Source of the DNA: Heterotrichella gracilis
Lineage: Eukaryota > Sar > Xanthophyceae > Tribonematales > Xanthonemataceae
Reading direction: 5' to 3'
Length of the DNA stretch: 28,098 nucleotides
Assembly: GCA_032358255.1 (NCBI GenBank)
Contig: JAULBX010028560.1
Location: 1-28,098, forward strand
The notes beneath the pieces are model-generated. The model had not been told where the DNA came from, searched no databases, and was given only the letters and a program-made list of their open reading frames with translations. Below, in pieces: positions 1 through 10,700 of the stretch (positions are counted from its first letter, which is position 1; every line of letters starts with the position of its first letter). A program made the translations under genes and the position numbers.

Positions 1-1
1 A

Positions 2-118
2 TATACCAAGCTTGTCCTTTGGTGCAGTGCTTATACCAAATCAAACCCATTTTGGGGGCTTATACCAAAACAAATCCCTTTCAGACCCTTATACCAAAAC
101 AAATCCACCCCCATACTA
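2..118. repeat. Short tandem repeat, ~30-bp unit, 4 copies
   Basis: TATACCAA recurs at 2, 31, 61 and 90, and the last three copies are followed by (A/T)CAAA(C/T)CC. The array lies downstream of the STELLO stop codon. The rest of 1-337 holds nothing I can assign; no TGTAA polyadenylation motif was seen on the minus strand here. Confidence 0.75.
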
Positions 119-337
119 AAAAAAAACCATGACCATTATAAAGTAAATATTGGAGGGTAAAAGTAACTCGCGAGTCTGAAACACTCGATGCCACTGCACT
201 GTAAACCACCCAACAGTTCCATATTAACAAACAAACAAGCAGAAAAAAGTATTCCCAGCTGTCACCTGCATCGGCAACAGTTTCATACCATTAGCATACA
301 TGGGCATTTGCTGATGCATGCAATGCATGTCATCGTG

Positions 338-3300
338 TCATGATGCGCATGACGCCGCTAACCCCTTCACCATCTCCATGTCCCACACGTGTCCTACTGC
401 GTGCACATGTGCGTAGTGGCTCTCCTGCGCCGTCATGCAATCAGGATCCCACTGCCAGCCCTGGCTCTCAAACACAAACATGCGGTTCTGCAGCTCACGG
501 ACGTTGAACTTGGTGCACCATTGGGGCGTTGTGCGGAAACCTTCGCTGTAACAATACCCCTGTAACAGCGTCTGGCACAGGTTCAATGCCTGGTCCTCGT
601 AGTCCCAATGCACTGCTATCCTTGCGTGGGGAAAGGATGTGGCTTCCAGTAGCAAGGCTTGGGTATTGGGCACCTGACCTGGCACGTCCCCGGTCCAACC
701 ATGCACCATTTCTTGGAAAACAAAATGGTAGGAGTTGCGTTCATAGTACCACAGATAATTCACGATGATGTTGAACTGAGAATAGGGTGCGTGCTCCCAT
801 GCTACGTTTTTGGCTTCCGTGGTGAAACTGAGGAAAATCGAATTGAAATCATCCTTCCGATGAAGCTGCCGGATGTAATCGCGCACTCTTCTGAAGTGAT
901 TCCGATGAATTATCACCGGAAAGTAGGTCATCGCCCTGAACGCCTCATGCTTGCCTAGCACTTTATTGGTGACCGCTGTTGCGGCTATCCACCAATCGTT
1001 GAAAGGCTGTCCAACTTGACCAACGACCACCGCCTTACCAGACACAAACAGATCGCTGGGGTCCACCACCGTCACAAACACTGTGTCTGTGTCACAAAAG
1101 CCCACGTACTGAGCTGACGTGAAGTTGTCCACCCAAAACATCAGGAGCTGCTGCCGATCCCAGCCGATGTTGTAGTAGGGCGACGGCTCTGCAACACAAA
1201 ATGATAATCTTGTTCATTTACTAAAATGTATGTTTGGTACACTTAATGCTTTTGCATCTATTACAGTTGTAGTAGGGCGACGGCTCTGCAACACAAACCC
1301 AATGATTACCCTCTTTTTGTATGAAAATGAATTGTATGAAAGCAGGTTAAAAGAAAACAAGCTGCTACATCTGTCTGCAGGGATTTGTACAAGGACCTTG
1401 CAAAAAAGGTAATGGCATGAAACACCTGTGATCATCATGAACAATGGCTTGGCTATAACCTCCCACCTGAAAACACCACCAACGCTCGATGCGCACCCTT
1501 GGTCCGCGGCGCCTCGAGCAACCCTTATTTCAATTTCTTTAAATTTTCTTTGCCCACACAGGGCAATGCAATGGTTACTTATGGTACTCAAATCATGTTC
1601 TACATGTTCCCCTTGAAGGCACCATATGGGCATGCGATAAATGCCACGCCTATGCAACCACCCACCCTGACCCACTAGCCCTGCATGCAATCCACGTACC
1701 TGAGAACACAACCGACGCTCGATGCACACCCTTGCTGCGCAGCTCCTCGATCAAGCCCGGGGCATTTTGGTGGTCCGGCTCCTTCTCCCCATCCATGACT
1801 ATGATCAGTTGCACGCTGTTCTTGGGCCAGAACAGCAGGAAGCTGGGCAGGAACTTCTCTCGGTACTCCTCGATGTAGGAGGTGGTCAGGGGCATGACCA
1901 GGGCGATATCTGGCCATTCCTGCGAATTAAAAATATATTTGATGTTTTAACTCAGTTTTAGCTTAGTTGTTAAACGATAATGTATAATATATAGTTAAAA
2001 CCAAAATGGGAATTTTACTGTAGGTTTTAAAATATGACTTGGGCAGAATGGCATATCTGGGCAACCTCCTGATGCAAACGGTTATATAATATAATATAAT
2101 ATAATATACAGATGCTTACATAAATTAAATGCTCATATTTTACATGTGGAATTAAAAAACATATTTGTTTTTCTAGGGTTGAGTTATGAGAAGTGCGTCC
2201 CCGTGGTTACCAATTATTACCTGCTGGAAGCCCTGCTGAGGCATAAACCCCGTGTGCGAAGCAGACGGCAATGGCAGTGGCGCGTACCCAACCGCCACCA
2301 AATCCTCCACCCAGGCCTGCATGATGACCACCTCTTGGAAACCCCAGTACCCTTCCGTTGCCATGTCATATGCCAGCTGCACGGCACACCACGTTTGGTG
2401 AGAACCCAGATTGGTGGTGACACAGTTCAGTTTAGAGCTACATAATCCTAGCCCCACATAATGCATCCACCGGCAGTGGGCACACTCCCTGGCAGGCACG
2501 CTGTCATCACAACCATTACGTAGTATTTTGAATCCCTACATGACACAACCACCTGTGAAGTATCAGTTTCACCATGAACCAACCGCGAGAGCACAACATT
2601 GTGGGGTTGACAACAAATGAAAACTAGGTTGGCCATGTCATGCTACCTGCAGCATGCAGTCAAACAGCAAATTGCGCATGCACTGCCACCCCCTCAGGAT
2701 CCAGGAGGGAGCCTGTCTGTTACCCAACACATCACACAGGATAATACCTTTTTATTCAGCTGTTAAGCAAGCATCTACTCAGTCAGTTTCACATCATGAC
2801 AAGCCAGTGGCAATGCACCATTACCTGCTGCATGCAATCAAACAGCGTCTTATGCCTGCACTGCCACTCCTTCAGGAACTCCAGCAGGGCGCTGGTCTGC
2901 GCATACATCTGCACCTCCAATGCCATGTCTGTCATGTAGTCATGCGGGTTGCGCACTTGGTCCACGGTGCCTGACACACACACCACATTGCTTTGTCGGG
3001 AACAATTGGTAGCACGAATGCGGTAAGCGGCATGAGTGGCTGGCCAGTATCTGCCACATTGGAAACAGTGTTAGACAAACGCTCTAGGACAGGGGTGAGG
3101 CATACCCAGGCATGCTAAATTGAAATCTATTTGTACGGGGTGTCCTTCAAAACCATGATCTGTCAAGATACAACGTACATCTGGATGATTTGAAAAAAAA
3201 CTAGGCTACAGATCAGCTGAATTGCAGATACGTACCTGACACAATGTGCAAGACTGACTGCTAATCTGGCTGTATTGCTGGAATGCAAGCATGTAACTAA

Positions 3301-6300
3301 CTAACTAAATAAATAACCTGACACAAACACCACATTGCCATGAAGGTCCCACAGCAGGCGCTGCGCCCAGTAGCTCCTCCAAATGTCGGTCACCCGGAAG
3401 CTCACAGTGGATGGCATGTACAGGGCCCAGAAGGCGGCGTGGTAGTGCAGCGTGTTTTGGGAGTTGTAGGGGGTGAAGACCCCCTTGGAGATGGCCAGGG
3501 GCTTGACCTCCGTGCGGTCCAGGAACTGCACGTGCCCGATGCGCGAGGGGTACATGATCCTCCAGATGGCATCGACATCGGGGTCCAAACCTGCAGCAAC
3601 ACATTAAATAACGACTATGGTGACCATTTCATTCAATCTTATTACTCACATACCAATTCATTTCAATTTTAGTACTCGTCCAGAAATCCAGAAAGTTGTT
3701 CTCACCAGGAATTCAACCCGTTTTGTTTGCTTTAGATGTTACCTACATATTACCCATGTACCATGCAGCAACACTTTATCACGTGCCACCCTAGCAACTC
3801 AGCCCACCAGACATTGCCGACACCGCCATCACAGCCACCCACACACCCGCACCCTGCACAGGTCCACACCTGCACAGCCCTGCTGAAACCACAATAGCAA
3901 GCACCCTAAAAGGACCCTACAAGCACACTACAAGCACACTACAAGCACCCTGCATAGGTTCTATACCTGCGCAGCCCTGCTGTAGATGATTACCCATGTA
4001 CCATGCAACGAGTTCAACGCGCCTGCACAGCCCTGCTACCCCCAAAATTGCAAGCACACTAAAAGGACCCTAAAAGCACACTAAAACCACTCTGCATCTT
4101 ATGGGGTCTACACCTGCGCAGCCCTGCTGGATGGTTGCATGCACCTCCTGCTGCCTGTGGGGGGCGGTGGCGTTGGGCACCACACCTCCAGGGCACTTGA
4201 AAAACCCTTCCTGGAGCACGTGTTCCAAGGGGTACCCCCTGGGCCAGATCTCGCACACGCCAAAGTGCGTGTATGGGTTGGCCACGCCATGGCCATGTGG
4301 GGTCACTGTGGTGTAAGTGTGTGGTGGGGTGATCCAATCCAACCCAACCCCTGCACCATCACACACATTTAGTCCGGTCAGAGCTGGATGGAAAAGCCTA
4401 TTGAAACACAGTCCTTCACTTCGTAATATGATATTAATGTGTTGGCGGACCATGCCATGCTTCATGCACGCTAGCTGCGTTTAAAAACGCGCAGAGATGG
4501 GAGGCCCTATGACAGGCACACCTGGCGCAAGGCGTGCATGGCCAACTCCTAATCTGGGCGCATTTACCGCATTGCTGGAATGCATGTAATGACTCAATTT
4601 CAGGCCACCTAGTAACTCAAAGGTGTTGACATCACATGATACGGCAGTGCAGTGGTATGCATGTATACCCTGAAGCCTAAACCCCAAACCCTTAAATCTA
4701 CAGTTGCCCCCCCCACCTGGTTTAGGCGCGTTGTCATCATCGGTCTCAAAAATGAGCTTCGCACCATGCTGCACAGCAAAGAAGGGTTTGACTTACCTGG
4801 TCAGATTGCCATTGTTGGTTTTGGAAAAATGGAGAAGAGTAAGCTATTTGGTTTACTAAACAAATTAATTCTAGTACATTTAATTGATTGAAATTTTGGA
4901 AGCACAAGTGTTCATTAAACAGCACTGTGTTTTGATCTGTAGCTTGTTGGAATCCTACACATTGCACTTGCACTCTTGGCTCCGTACCTGCATGGCGTAC
5001 AGGTACCCCACCATCTCGCCGGCATACGTGCGGTGTGGCTGTTTAGGGTTCTATGCTTAAAGGTGAAGGGTTTTGCACCATACATGCATGGCGTAGGTGC
5101 GGTGTGGCTGTTTAGGGTTCTATGCTTAAATGTGAAGGGTTTTGCATCATACACGCATGGCGTAGGTGCGGTGTGGCTGTTTAGGGTTTAGGATTAAGGG
5201 TGAAGGGTTTTGCACCATACACGCATGGCGTAGGTGCGGTGTGGCTGTTTGGGGTTTAGGATTAAGGGCCTTGCTCCATACCTGCATGGCGTACAGGTAC
5301 CCCACCATCTTGCGGGAGTAGGTGCGGTAGGGCAGCTTTTGCGTGATTTGGTACCCAAGGCCCTCCTGTGCCTCTATTGACAGGAAGTGCACACCAGGGT
5401 GGGACCATGTGGCGGGGGTGGCTGTATCCCCAACCTGTGGGTGTGGGGACAGGCACCGCTTAGTGGGGATTGAGGTAATATGGATTTTGTTGTTGGCAAA
5501 GGACAAATTTAAAGGGATAGGTAGGTGGCCAGAGCAGGTTAGCACGTGTTATAACCAGTGCCTGGGTACAACCAGGGGTATACTAATAATACTAAGTTAG
5601 TATTATTATTATACCCCTGGTACAACACCCGTGCACCACACGTGCAAGCTGTGCTGCTGATCAGGCAGTTTCGCAGGGATGCATGTGGCCACAAATGGGG
5701 ATTTTGGTTGTCACCCGGGCCTCGAGGTAAAAAGGTGTAGCATCCCTGTGAGCAAGGGCAATGAGATAATGATAGTCCTATTATCATCTTATTACCCTTG
5801 CTGGGAGGTGGTTGGATGTGGTGGACAGGAGCCTCGCATAGGTGGATAGGTGAGAAAACCCTAAACCCTAGCACCACACCACCTAACCACCACCTGCTAG
5901 CAGCGACAACAACTCCTCGCCCAGGTGGTTCTCATGATAGCGTTTGCAAGGCATGGTGCAAAGCGCTAGGCGTCCTTCATGAGCCGCTTTCCTGTGGACT
6001 GAAAAGGCTTGGGAGTTGTCTTGCATGCAGCCAGGTACAGTAGGTATAGTGCGCTAGCTTTGGCATAGTGCCATGTGACTGCAATTGACTGCCCAAAAGC
6101 CTATGCAGCAAGTGAAACTGCAAGGACATTCATAGACCTAGGCTTAACACCACCTGCACCCCACCAAAGGTCCCAATTGTTGACTAACCACCCCGATGCA
6201 TGCATACACAATTCCAACTTCTCAAAAGTGATGTCGTAGTGCCGTCAGGACACAATCAGCCCTTCATATGTTGCTTGGCAGATTGAATTCTATGTGCACG

Positions 6301-6755
6301 CAGGCAGGTGGACCAGCGGCACTTACCACCACCACTCGCCACTCTGGGAGCAGTGCCCACTGCTGGATGGCTGGAGTCACTGCCTGGATGGTCGTGATAA
6401 CAATCCACTTGTGATGGCTAGCAGTGCCGGGCTGCACGTCTGGGATAGCTTCCGCAAACTTCCACTGGCGGTACTTTGGATGGACGGTGGCGTTGGACCA
6501 CGTTCTCCAGGTTGCATCGCCGTATCTGTAGCCGTATCTAACTGTGTCTTTTACCGCAATTGCGCACAGCTCGTAGCAAGCGTCTGTGCCGTTTCGGTCG
6601 GCGCAGGTCACCTGCTGCATGCTGCTCTTTATCTTGAGCCAGGCCTCTGCAGGTGTCGGACCAGGAACAGCTTTTTGCGCGCAGCACAGTCGAACAACTG
6701 CTAGGCAGAACCACAGGAGGGGCAACACTCGCTCCATGGTGGTGGGCACACGCAT
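338..6755 (-). CDS. STELLO-like (DUF288) Golgi glycosyltransferase, 9 exons, 823 aa
   Basis: Exons in coding order: 6755-6327, 5434-5282, 4768-4717, 4305-4114, 3590-3318, 2970-2825, 2376-2221, 1919-1700, 1188-338. All introns are GT-AG and phases agree. The start ATG is followed by a hydrophobic stretch (about residues 10-25), a signal peptide or anchor expected for a secretory or Golgi enzyme; Met7 is an alternative start. DUF288 hallmarks, recognised from memory of plant STELLO proteins: [13 protein letters not shown] (about 140-152), [18 protein letters not shown] joined to [13 protein letters not shown] (about 177-207), NPYTHFG and WPRGYPL (221-238), DPDVDAIWR (278-286), [12 protein letters not shown] (346-357), AW..DL.AVGY (exon 7). 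A C-terminal module has [10 protein letters not shown] and a DxD-like CDTDT (572-576), as in GT-A folds. Plant STELLO proteins assist cellulose synthase in the Golgi and are about 770 aa; the algal substrate is unknown. The family call is firm and the exact acceptor of exon 7 is the least certain junction. Confidence 0.88.
1266..1297 (-). repeat. Exact 32-bp copy of STELLO exon 9 acceptor junction
   Basis: Positions 1266-1297 are identical to 1169-1200, which span the first 20 coding bases of STELLO exon 9, its CAG acceptor and 9 bases of intron. The copy lies inside the same intron, upstream in transcription order, so it offers a second identical acceptor. Confidence 0.9.
1465..1524 (-). repeat. 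Diverged copy of STELLO exon 8 donor end
   Basis: Aligns to 1698-1758 (for example CGCTCGATGC(G/A)CACCCTTG), the donor-side end of exon 8. The copy is in the downstream intron. The donor has decayed: GTACCTG at the exon edge corresponds to CCACCTG on the plus strand. Confidence 0.8.
2643..2722 (-). repeat. Partial copy of STELLO exon 6 donor end
   Basis: Aligns to 2821-2897: ACCTGC(A/T)GCATGCA(G/A)TC, then AAACAGC, TGCACTGCCAC and AGGA..CCAG. The copy lies in the intron between exons 6 and 7, about 178 bp from its source, and keeps CAG/GTA at the donor position. Confidence 0.85.
3040..3117 (+). repeat. Dispersed repeat family B, copy 1
   Basis: Shares CTGCCACA(T/C)TGGAAACAGTGT and CTCTAGGAC.GGGGTGAGG followed by CATACCCAG with the reverse complement of 28009-28090. 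It lies in the STELLO intron between exons 5 and 6. Confidence 0.8.
3234..3326 (+). mobile_element. 71-bp SINE-like element (family A) with 11-bp target-site duplication in a splice donor
   Basis: The element body 3245-3315 is a member of family A and ends in (TAAC)n-like CTAACTAACTAA then ATAAATA. It is flanked by identical 11-mers ACCTGACACAA at 3234-3244 and 3316-3326. On the minus strand the 11-mer is TTGTGTCAGGT, which is the end of STELLO exon 5 plus its GT. The duplication therefore produced two donors, CAG/GTTATT next to the exon and CAG/GTACGT on the far side. The element has no coding capacity and would need enzymes from elsewhere. Confidence 0.85.
3850..4045 (-). repeat. Three copies of STELLO exon 4 donor junction
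   Basis: ACCTGC(G/A)CAGCCCTGCT(G), the minus-strand donor end of exon 4 (4113-4131), recurs near 3866, 3966 and 4022 in the following intron. Between the copies are repeated AAGCACCCT/AAGCACACT units. No other gene is seen in 3600-4110. Confidence 0.75.
4522..4596 (+). repeat. Dispersed repeat family A, diverged copy
   Basis: CTGGCGCAAGGC, then CTAATCTGG and ATTGCTGGAATGCATGTAA, in the STELLO intron between exons 3 and 4. It ends in the short tail TGACTCA. This is a more diverged member of the family at 3245-3315. Confidence 0.75.
4982..5036 (-). repeat. Partial copy of STELLO exon 2 donor end
   Basis: Matches 5278-5330: TACCTGCATGGCGTACAGGT then ACCCCACCATCT. On the minus strand it still reads [16 protein letters not shown] followed by CAG/GTACGG. 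The real exon reads [16 protein letters not shown] followed by CAG/GTATGG. The real exon is preferred because the copy loses homology upstream of this segment. Confidence 0.88.
5028..5275 (-). repeat. Tandem array, 69-bp period, built from a condensed exon 2 fragment plus TTTAGGG-like sequence
   Basis: GTGCGGTGTGGCTGTTT recurs at 5028, 5097, 5166 and 5234. Each unit carries (C/T)GCATGGCGTAGGTGCGG, which equals the exon 2 donor end with the middle (encoding SRKMVGYLY) deleted, followed by TTTAGGGTT and GAAGGGTTTTGCA. It lies in the STELLO intron between exons 2 and 3. Confidence 0.88.
5571..5621. repeat. 25-bp-arm hairpin with 1-base loop
   Basis: Left arm 5571-5595 and right arm 5597-5621 are inverted copies with one mismatch (ACCAGGGGTATA..TAATAATACTAA), separated by a single G. 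The arms are AT-rich inside and capped by ACCAGGGG. It lies in STELLO intron 1 (5435-6326). Confidence 0.9.
5751..5802. repeat. Imperfect hairpin, ~23-bp arms
   Basis: AGCAAGGG(C/T)AAT(G/A)AGAT..GATA is followed by its inverted copy ending ATTACCCTTGCT, with a loop of a few bases. It is the second hairpin in STELLO intron 1, 130 bp from the first, with no sequence similarity to it beyond AT-rich arms capped by GC. Confidence 0.8.
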
Positions 6756-7435
6756 AGCGGTGCGTAGCCAGCATCAATCAACCAACCCTTTTCACTGATA
6801 CGAGCTGGGTTTCGTTTATTGCGCGGGGAGCGTCAGCCAAGTAACACATTGCACTAGACTGGTGTGTAGTGCACCAAGTTCATCAGTGCCACACCCCGCG
6901 TAGGGAAGTAAGGCAATCCCTTAAGCACCATGGTGCAAAGTTGCTGTGCAAAGCAGTGCGTCAAGCACGAGAAATAGAACTGTCCGCAGCAACCACGAAG
7001 TTTAAGCAGGCGTCCTTTACTGTTTGAGCTCGCCCAGTACTCGAGTGCTGCTTTTAGGTGGCGGTACACTGTGCTGGGTGGGGTTTGGACTCCATCATGG
7101 GTGACAAGCAGTTGGATTTTTATCCTTGCAATATGATACGCACGAGTGAGGATACAGGGTAATTCAACACGCTGTTGCACTGGTGAACTCGAGTTCCAGG
7201 CAATTAGAAATGACAACGGCATGCGCTGGAACCTATGAATCTCCAAGTCTGTCACCACCATGAAAACCCTAGCAGGGTTGAGGTACAGGAATTGAATCAC
7301 CATGATTACAGTACCATGGTTGAATGACAGGTACCGCCTGCCATTTGTGCTCACCAACAAGCGCCCAGACACGCAACCCGCCACAACCGTAAAACCCTAG
7401 TAGGGTTCAGGCGCAGGTACGCAAGACACAGGTAC

Positions 7436-7705
7436 CCTACAACGTGCGCTGCCGCGCAGCCACTTCCAGCTTCATGAAGTGCGTCACCACCATTTAAACC
7501 CTTGTAGAGTAGACATACAGAGATGGTGTAAGCAGTGCCAGGACACTGTCCTGAGGCCTCCTGAGACCCGAGGGCTGGTTGGCGCAAGGCATGTAGGACT
7601 GGCAGCTAATCTAGCTGTATCGCTGGAACGCATGTAAAGGGTAAAAACAATGTACAGCTACAACGGGCACAGCGCAGCCACCTCCGTGAAATCCCCCACC
7701 GCTAA
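7436..7705 (-). repeat. Two partial copies of LysM-gene terminal exon
   Basis: 7436-7494 (CTGCCGCGCAGCCACTTCCA then GCTTCATGAA) and 7651-7705 (GCGCAGCCACCTCCGTGAAA) match 7757-7814 in the last exon. The copies lie beyond the stop codon chosen here. They leave open that 7752-7925 is not the last exon. Confidence 0.75.
7579..7637 (+). repeat. Dispersed repeat family A, diverged copy
   Basis: TTGGCGCAAGGCATGT, then CAGCTAATCTAGCTGTAT and CGCTGGAACGCATGTAA, between the two partial copies of LysM exon 11. It lacks a long tetranucleotide tail. Confidence 0.7.
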
Positions 7706-7751
7706 AACCCTAGTAGGGTTGTCATACAATTTCCAAAGAGACACATATGCC

Positions 7752-10700
7752 CTACGACATGCACTGCCGCGCAGCCACCTCCAGTGCCAGCTTCATGAAA
7801 TCCGCCACCACCATGCGGGGGGGCAGCGGCATCTCCCCCTTGCGGAACACAGTCACACCCGCAGCCCTGCCCTGCAGCATGCGCACCAGGTCGCCAGGGG
7901 GGAGCGGCACGATCGACACGTCCACCTACAGGGGCGGGAACGTGGGTGAGGACGGGGGGGGGCACGATTGCGACATGGATGGTTTGCCCTTTAGGGCAAA
8001 GACCCCAAGGGGTTGTACGATCTTGCAGTGCTAGGAGTGCTACATGGTTGACTGCATAGTCCCATTATCGCACCACCCACTCCCCCCTCACATCACTTTG
8101 TCAGTCACAGCCACCTGACTACAACCAAAACCCTCCCTCGTACCCTACACGCACCCACCTGATCATACCTGGGATTGCACCAGCCACTCCGCGGCCCCCC
8201 ATCGCTCCTATGTACAAAAAGCCACCACAGTCCCTATCTGCTACCCGGGTTCAAAACCAGGCACCCACCAGCCACCTCCTCACACCTCCCAGCACCCCCA
8301 ACACCAATCACATGACCATCATCACCCCTTGCTTATGCGCCCCTCCCCACCCTTCCACCCCCACCCCCAACACCGCACCACCCCCCAAACCAGCGCCACC
8401 CACCTGATCATTCCTTGACCAGGATCGCACCAGCCACTCCGCAGCCCCCGCGTCCTTCCGATCTGCAAATGCCAGCACATGCGCCTCCCTGCTCCCGGGG
8501 TCCAAATCCTGGGCCAGGTTTGCTGTGAGGAATGCGGTGGCCCCATCTCGGTATGCCAGCATGGGCACGCAGACGAAGGGGAGAGAGGACCACCAGCCTG
8601 GGAGGGGGGGGAACTTCATGTGACACCAGGGTGGAGTGTCATTCTTTGCAGATGAATAGATTTCTTTTACTTTCGGACAGGAAAATAGGTGTGAAGAGTT
8701 GTGTAGATTATGCTGAGCCATTTAGAAGATTGTGGATTCCCCAACAGTGTGTGATCGGGGCAGGCCATAACTGCTGGAAATAAAAAAAGCGGTAGATTGA
8801 TACTCACGCATAGAATCATCCCACTCACCACTGTCCCCCTCCGTGCACATCACAAACTGTGCCGCTCATATCCTACCCATCCCCCACCATACCCTCCCCA
8901 TGGCAAGGCCAAACCCTAAACCCTAAACCCTACCTTCCGCCACAGGAGGCAGCTTCTTGAGCCGGTAGCTGGTGCTCAGCGACTCCTCAGTTTCACCACC
9001 ATCCTCGCTCCCCTGGCCACCTCCTACCCTCCCACTCCCATTACTGCTCTCCCCCCCTTGCTGCGGCGAGCTCCCATTGCTGGCCTCCTGCTGCTGGCTC
9101 TCTTTAGGCCCCGTGGCGGCATCAACGGGCATTTGGTCCACATTTGGGGTGGAGCGGGGGGTGTAGGCGAATTTGCGGGACCCCGGCGGGGGCTTCTTGC
9201 TGGTCCCCTGGGGACGGATGATTTGGTCCGCAATGACCACATTTGATGGGCTGGGATCGGAGGGCTGGGACCGATCAGAGGGTAATGATTGAGGCTCCTG
9301 ATCGTCGGCCGCTGACGCTTGTGGCACATCAGGCGATGGGGGGGCGTCATTGGCTGAAACTCTAGGGAATTTGGGCTCGGCGCCGTTCATGAAGACCCTA
9401 GGGTATTTGTCCTCGGCGCCGCTGGTGGAGGCCCTAGGGTTTGCTGGTGTTACGGCGGTGCTGGGAGACCCTTCTGCAGGGTTTCCGTCACCAGCAGAAC
9501 CCTTGGCGGTGTCGCGCTGTTTCGCCTCGCGCGCCAGGGAGTCCAAATAGGCCCCTAGCTGGGCGTGGGTCGAAATCTGGGAGCTGCGCACAAATGCCAG
9601 CTCCAGCCCCATCTTATCCTCTATTTCAGGGAACTGCACCAAGCATAAGAGCACATTTGAGGGGCACATTTCAGGGGAATTGGCACCAAGGGAAGGGGCA
9701 CACATCAGGGAGCTGCGCAATGGAGGGGGCCAGGTGTGCCGCAATACATTTGCCATGAAAGCAGCAGGGGCACACTTTAGGACCCTGCACCAAGAAAGGC
9801 TGAAGGGGCAAAAGTCAGGAAAATGCACCAAGAAAAGGGCCAGTTGCACCCACTCGATGCATTTGTTGGGCGAATCTGAAGGGGCACATTATAGGGGGCT
9901 GCGCAAGGAAGGGAGGCACAGCAGTCTCAATGCACTGTGCTATATAAACTTGAACGCAAGGGTTTTGCATCCTACCGGATGAAGGTTTAGGGTTTAGGGC
10001 AGTCCAACGCAAAACCCTGCCCAAAAACCCAAAACCCTAATCACCTCACCCGCATGGCTCCCTTTGCAATGAAGGACATGGCCGCATTGTTGTCCCGCGC
10101 CAGGCGAACCATCTCGACGGGGTTTAGGGTTTTGGGCACCACCCTCCCCGCCTCGGCCCCGGATGGGTCCTCTACACCCACGATGGAGCTCATGGTGGTA
10201 GCATCGTCCAGGGCCTGCGCAGCAGGGATTCAAGGGTTTGTGGGGAATTGCAGTTTAACTACACCATCATAGTGGCACTTTACAGGGCCTTTGCAGTAGG
10301 ATTTCATGGAAAACAAATCAAGGGGTTTAAGGTAGGAGGTAAAGAACAGTTATTTTTTTGTCAGTTCCTTCACACCCACGATGGAGCTCATGGTGGTGGG
10401 ATTGTCAAGTGCCTGCACAGTAGCAAATATAGGGCTTTAGGGTACTTTGCGCGTCAACCCTGCATATGGTGCATTCAAGCACAATAGGCTTCCACCCCTT
10501 GTGACTGAAAGTGCAGGGTTTGACTAGGGTGGTTTAAGCACAGCACGCAACCTGCACACCATCAATGCGCACCAAGGTGAAGCCTGTCAAGGCCCATACA
10601 CTTCAGACTGCACAGGACTTCCCACCAAAAAGGGACAGGGTTTTCACATCGGACAAAACCAATTCCCGTCCGACGCAAACCAAAAAGCAGCGATATCGAT

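Larger units (their letters stand above)
7250..7720. repeat. Four copies of a CACCACCAT-AAAACCCTAGTAGGGTT unit
   Basis: Copies near 7252, 7378, 7487 and 7692 share a (C)ACCACC(AT)nnAAAACCCT core; 7378 and 7692 carry the perfect inverted repeat AACCCTA-G-TAGGGTT, the others are diverged. The unit is fused to copies of LysM exon 11 at 7436-7494 and 7651-7705. Confidence 0.65.
6756..7751. other. Intergenic region between the LysM gene stop and STELLO start
   Basis: About 1 kb with no convincing gene. ORFs here lack family similarity and are broken by repeats. It should hold the STELLO promoter and the LysM gene 3' UTR. A minus-strand TGTAA (7306-7310) could be a polyadenylation motif but lies about 440 bp from the stop. 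Four copies of an AACCCTAGTAGGGTT-type motif and two copies of LysM exon 11 sequence lie here. Confidence 0.5.

Noticed and set aside
8915..8933. A chromosome end or internal telomere
   Set aside because: TTTAGGG runs are only two to four units, in both orientations, scattered in introns of genes on both strands. None forms a terminal array.
9634..9849. Extension of LysM exon 9 upstream to 9849 as one open frame
   Set aside because: The upstream part is made of repeated acceptor-junction copies, and the CAG at 9634-9636 joins in phase to exon 8.
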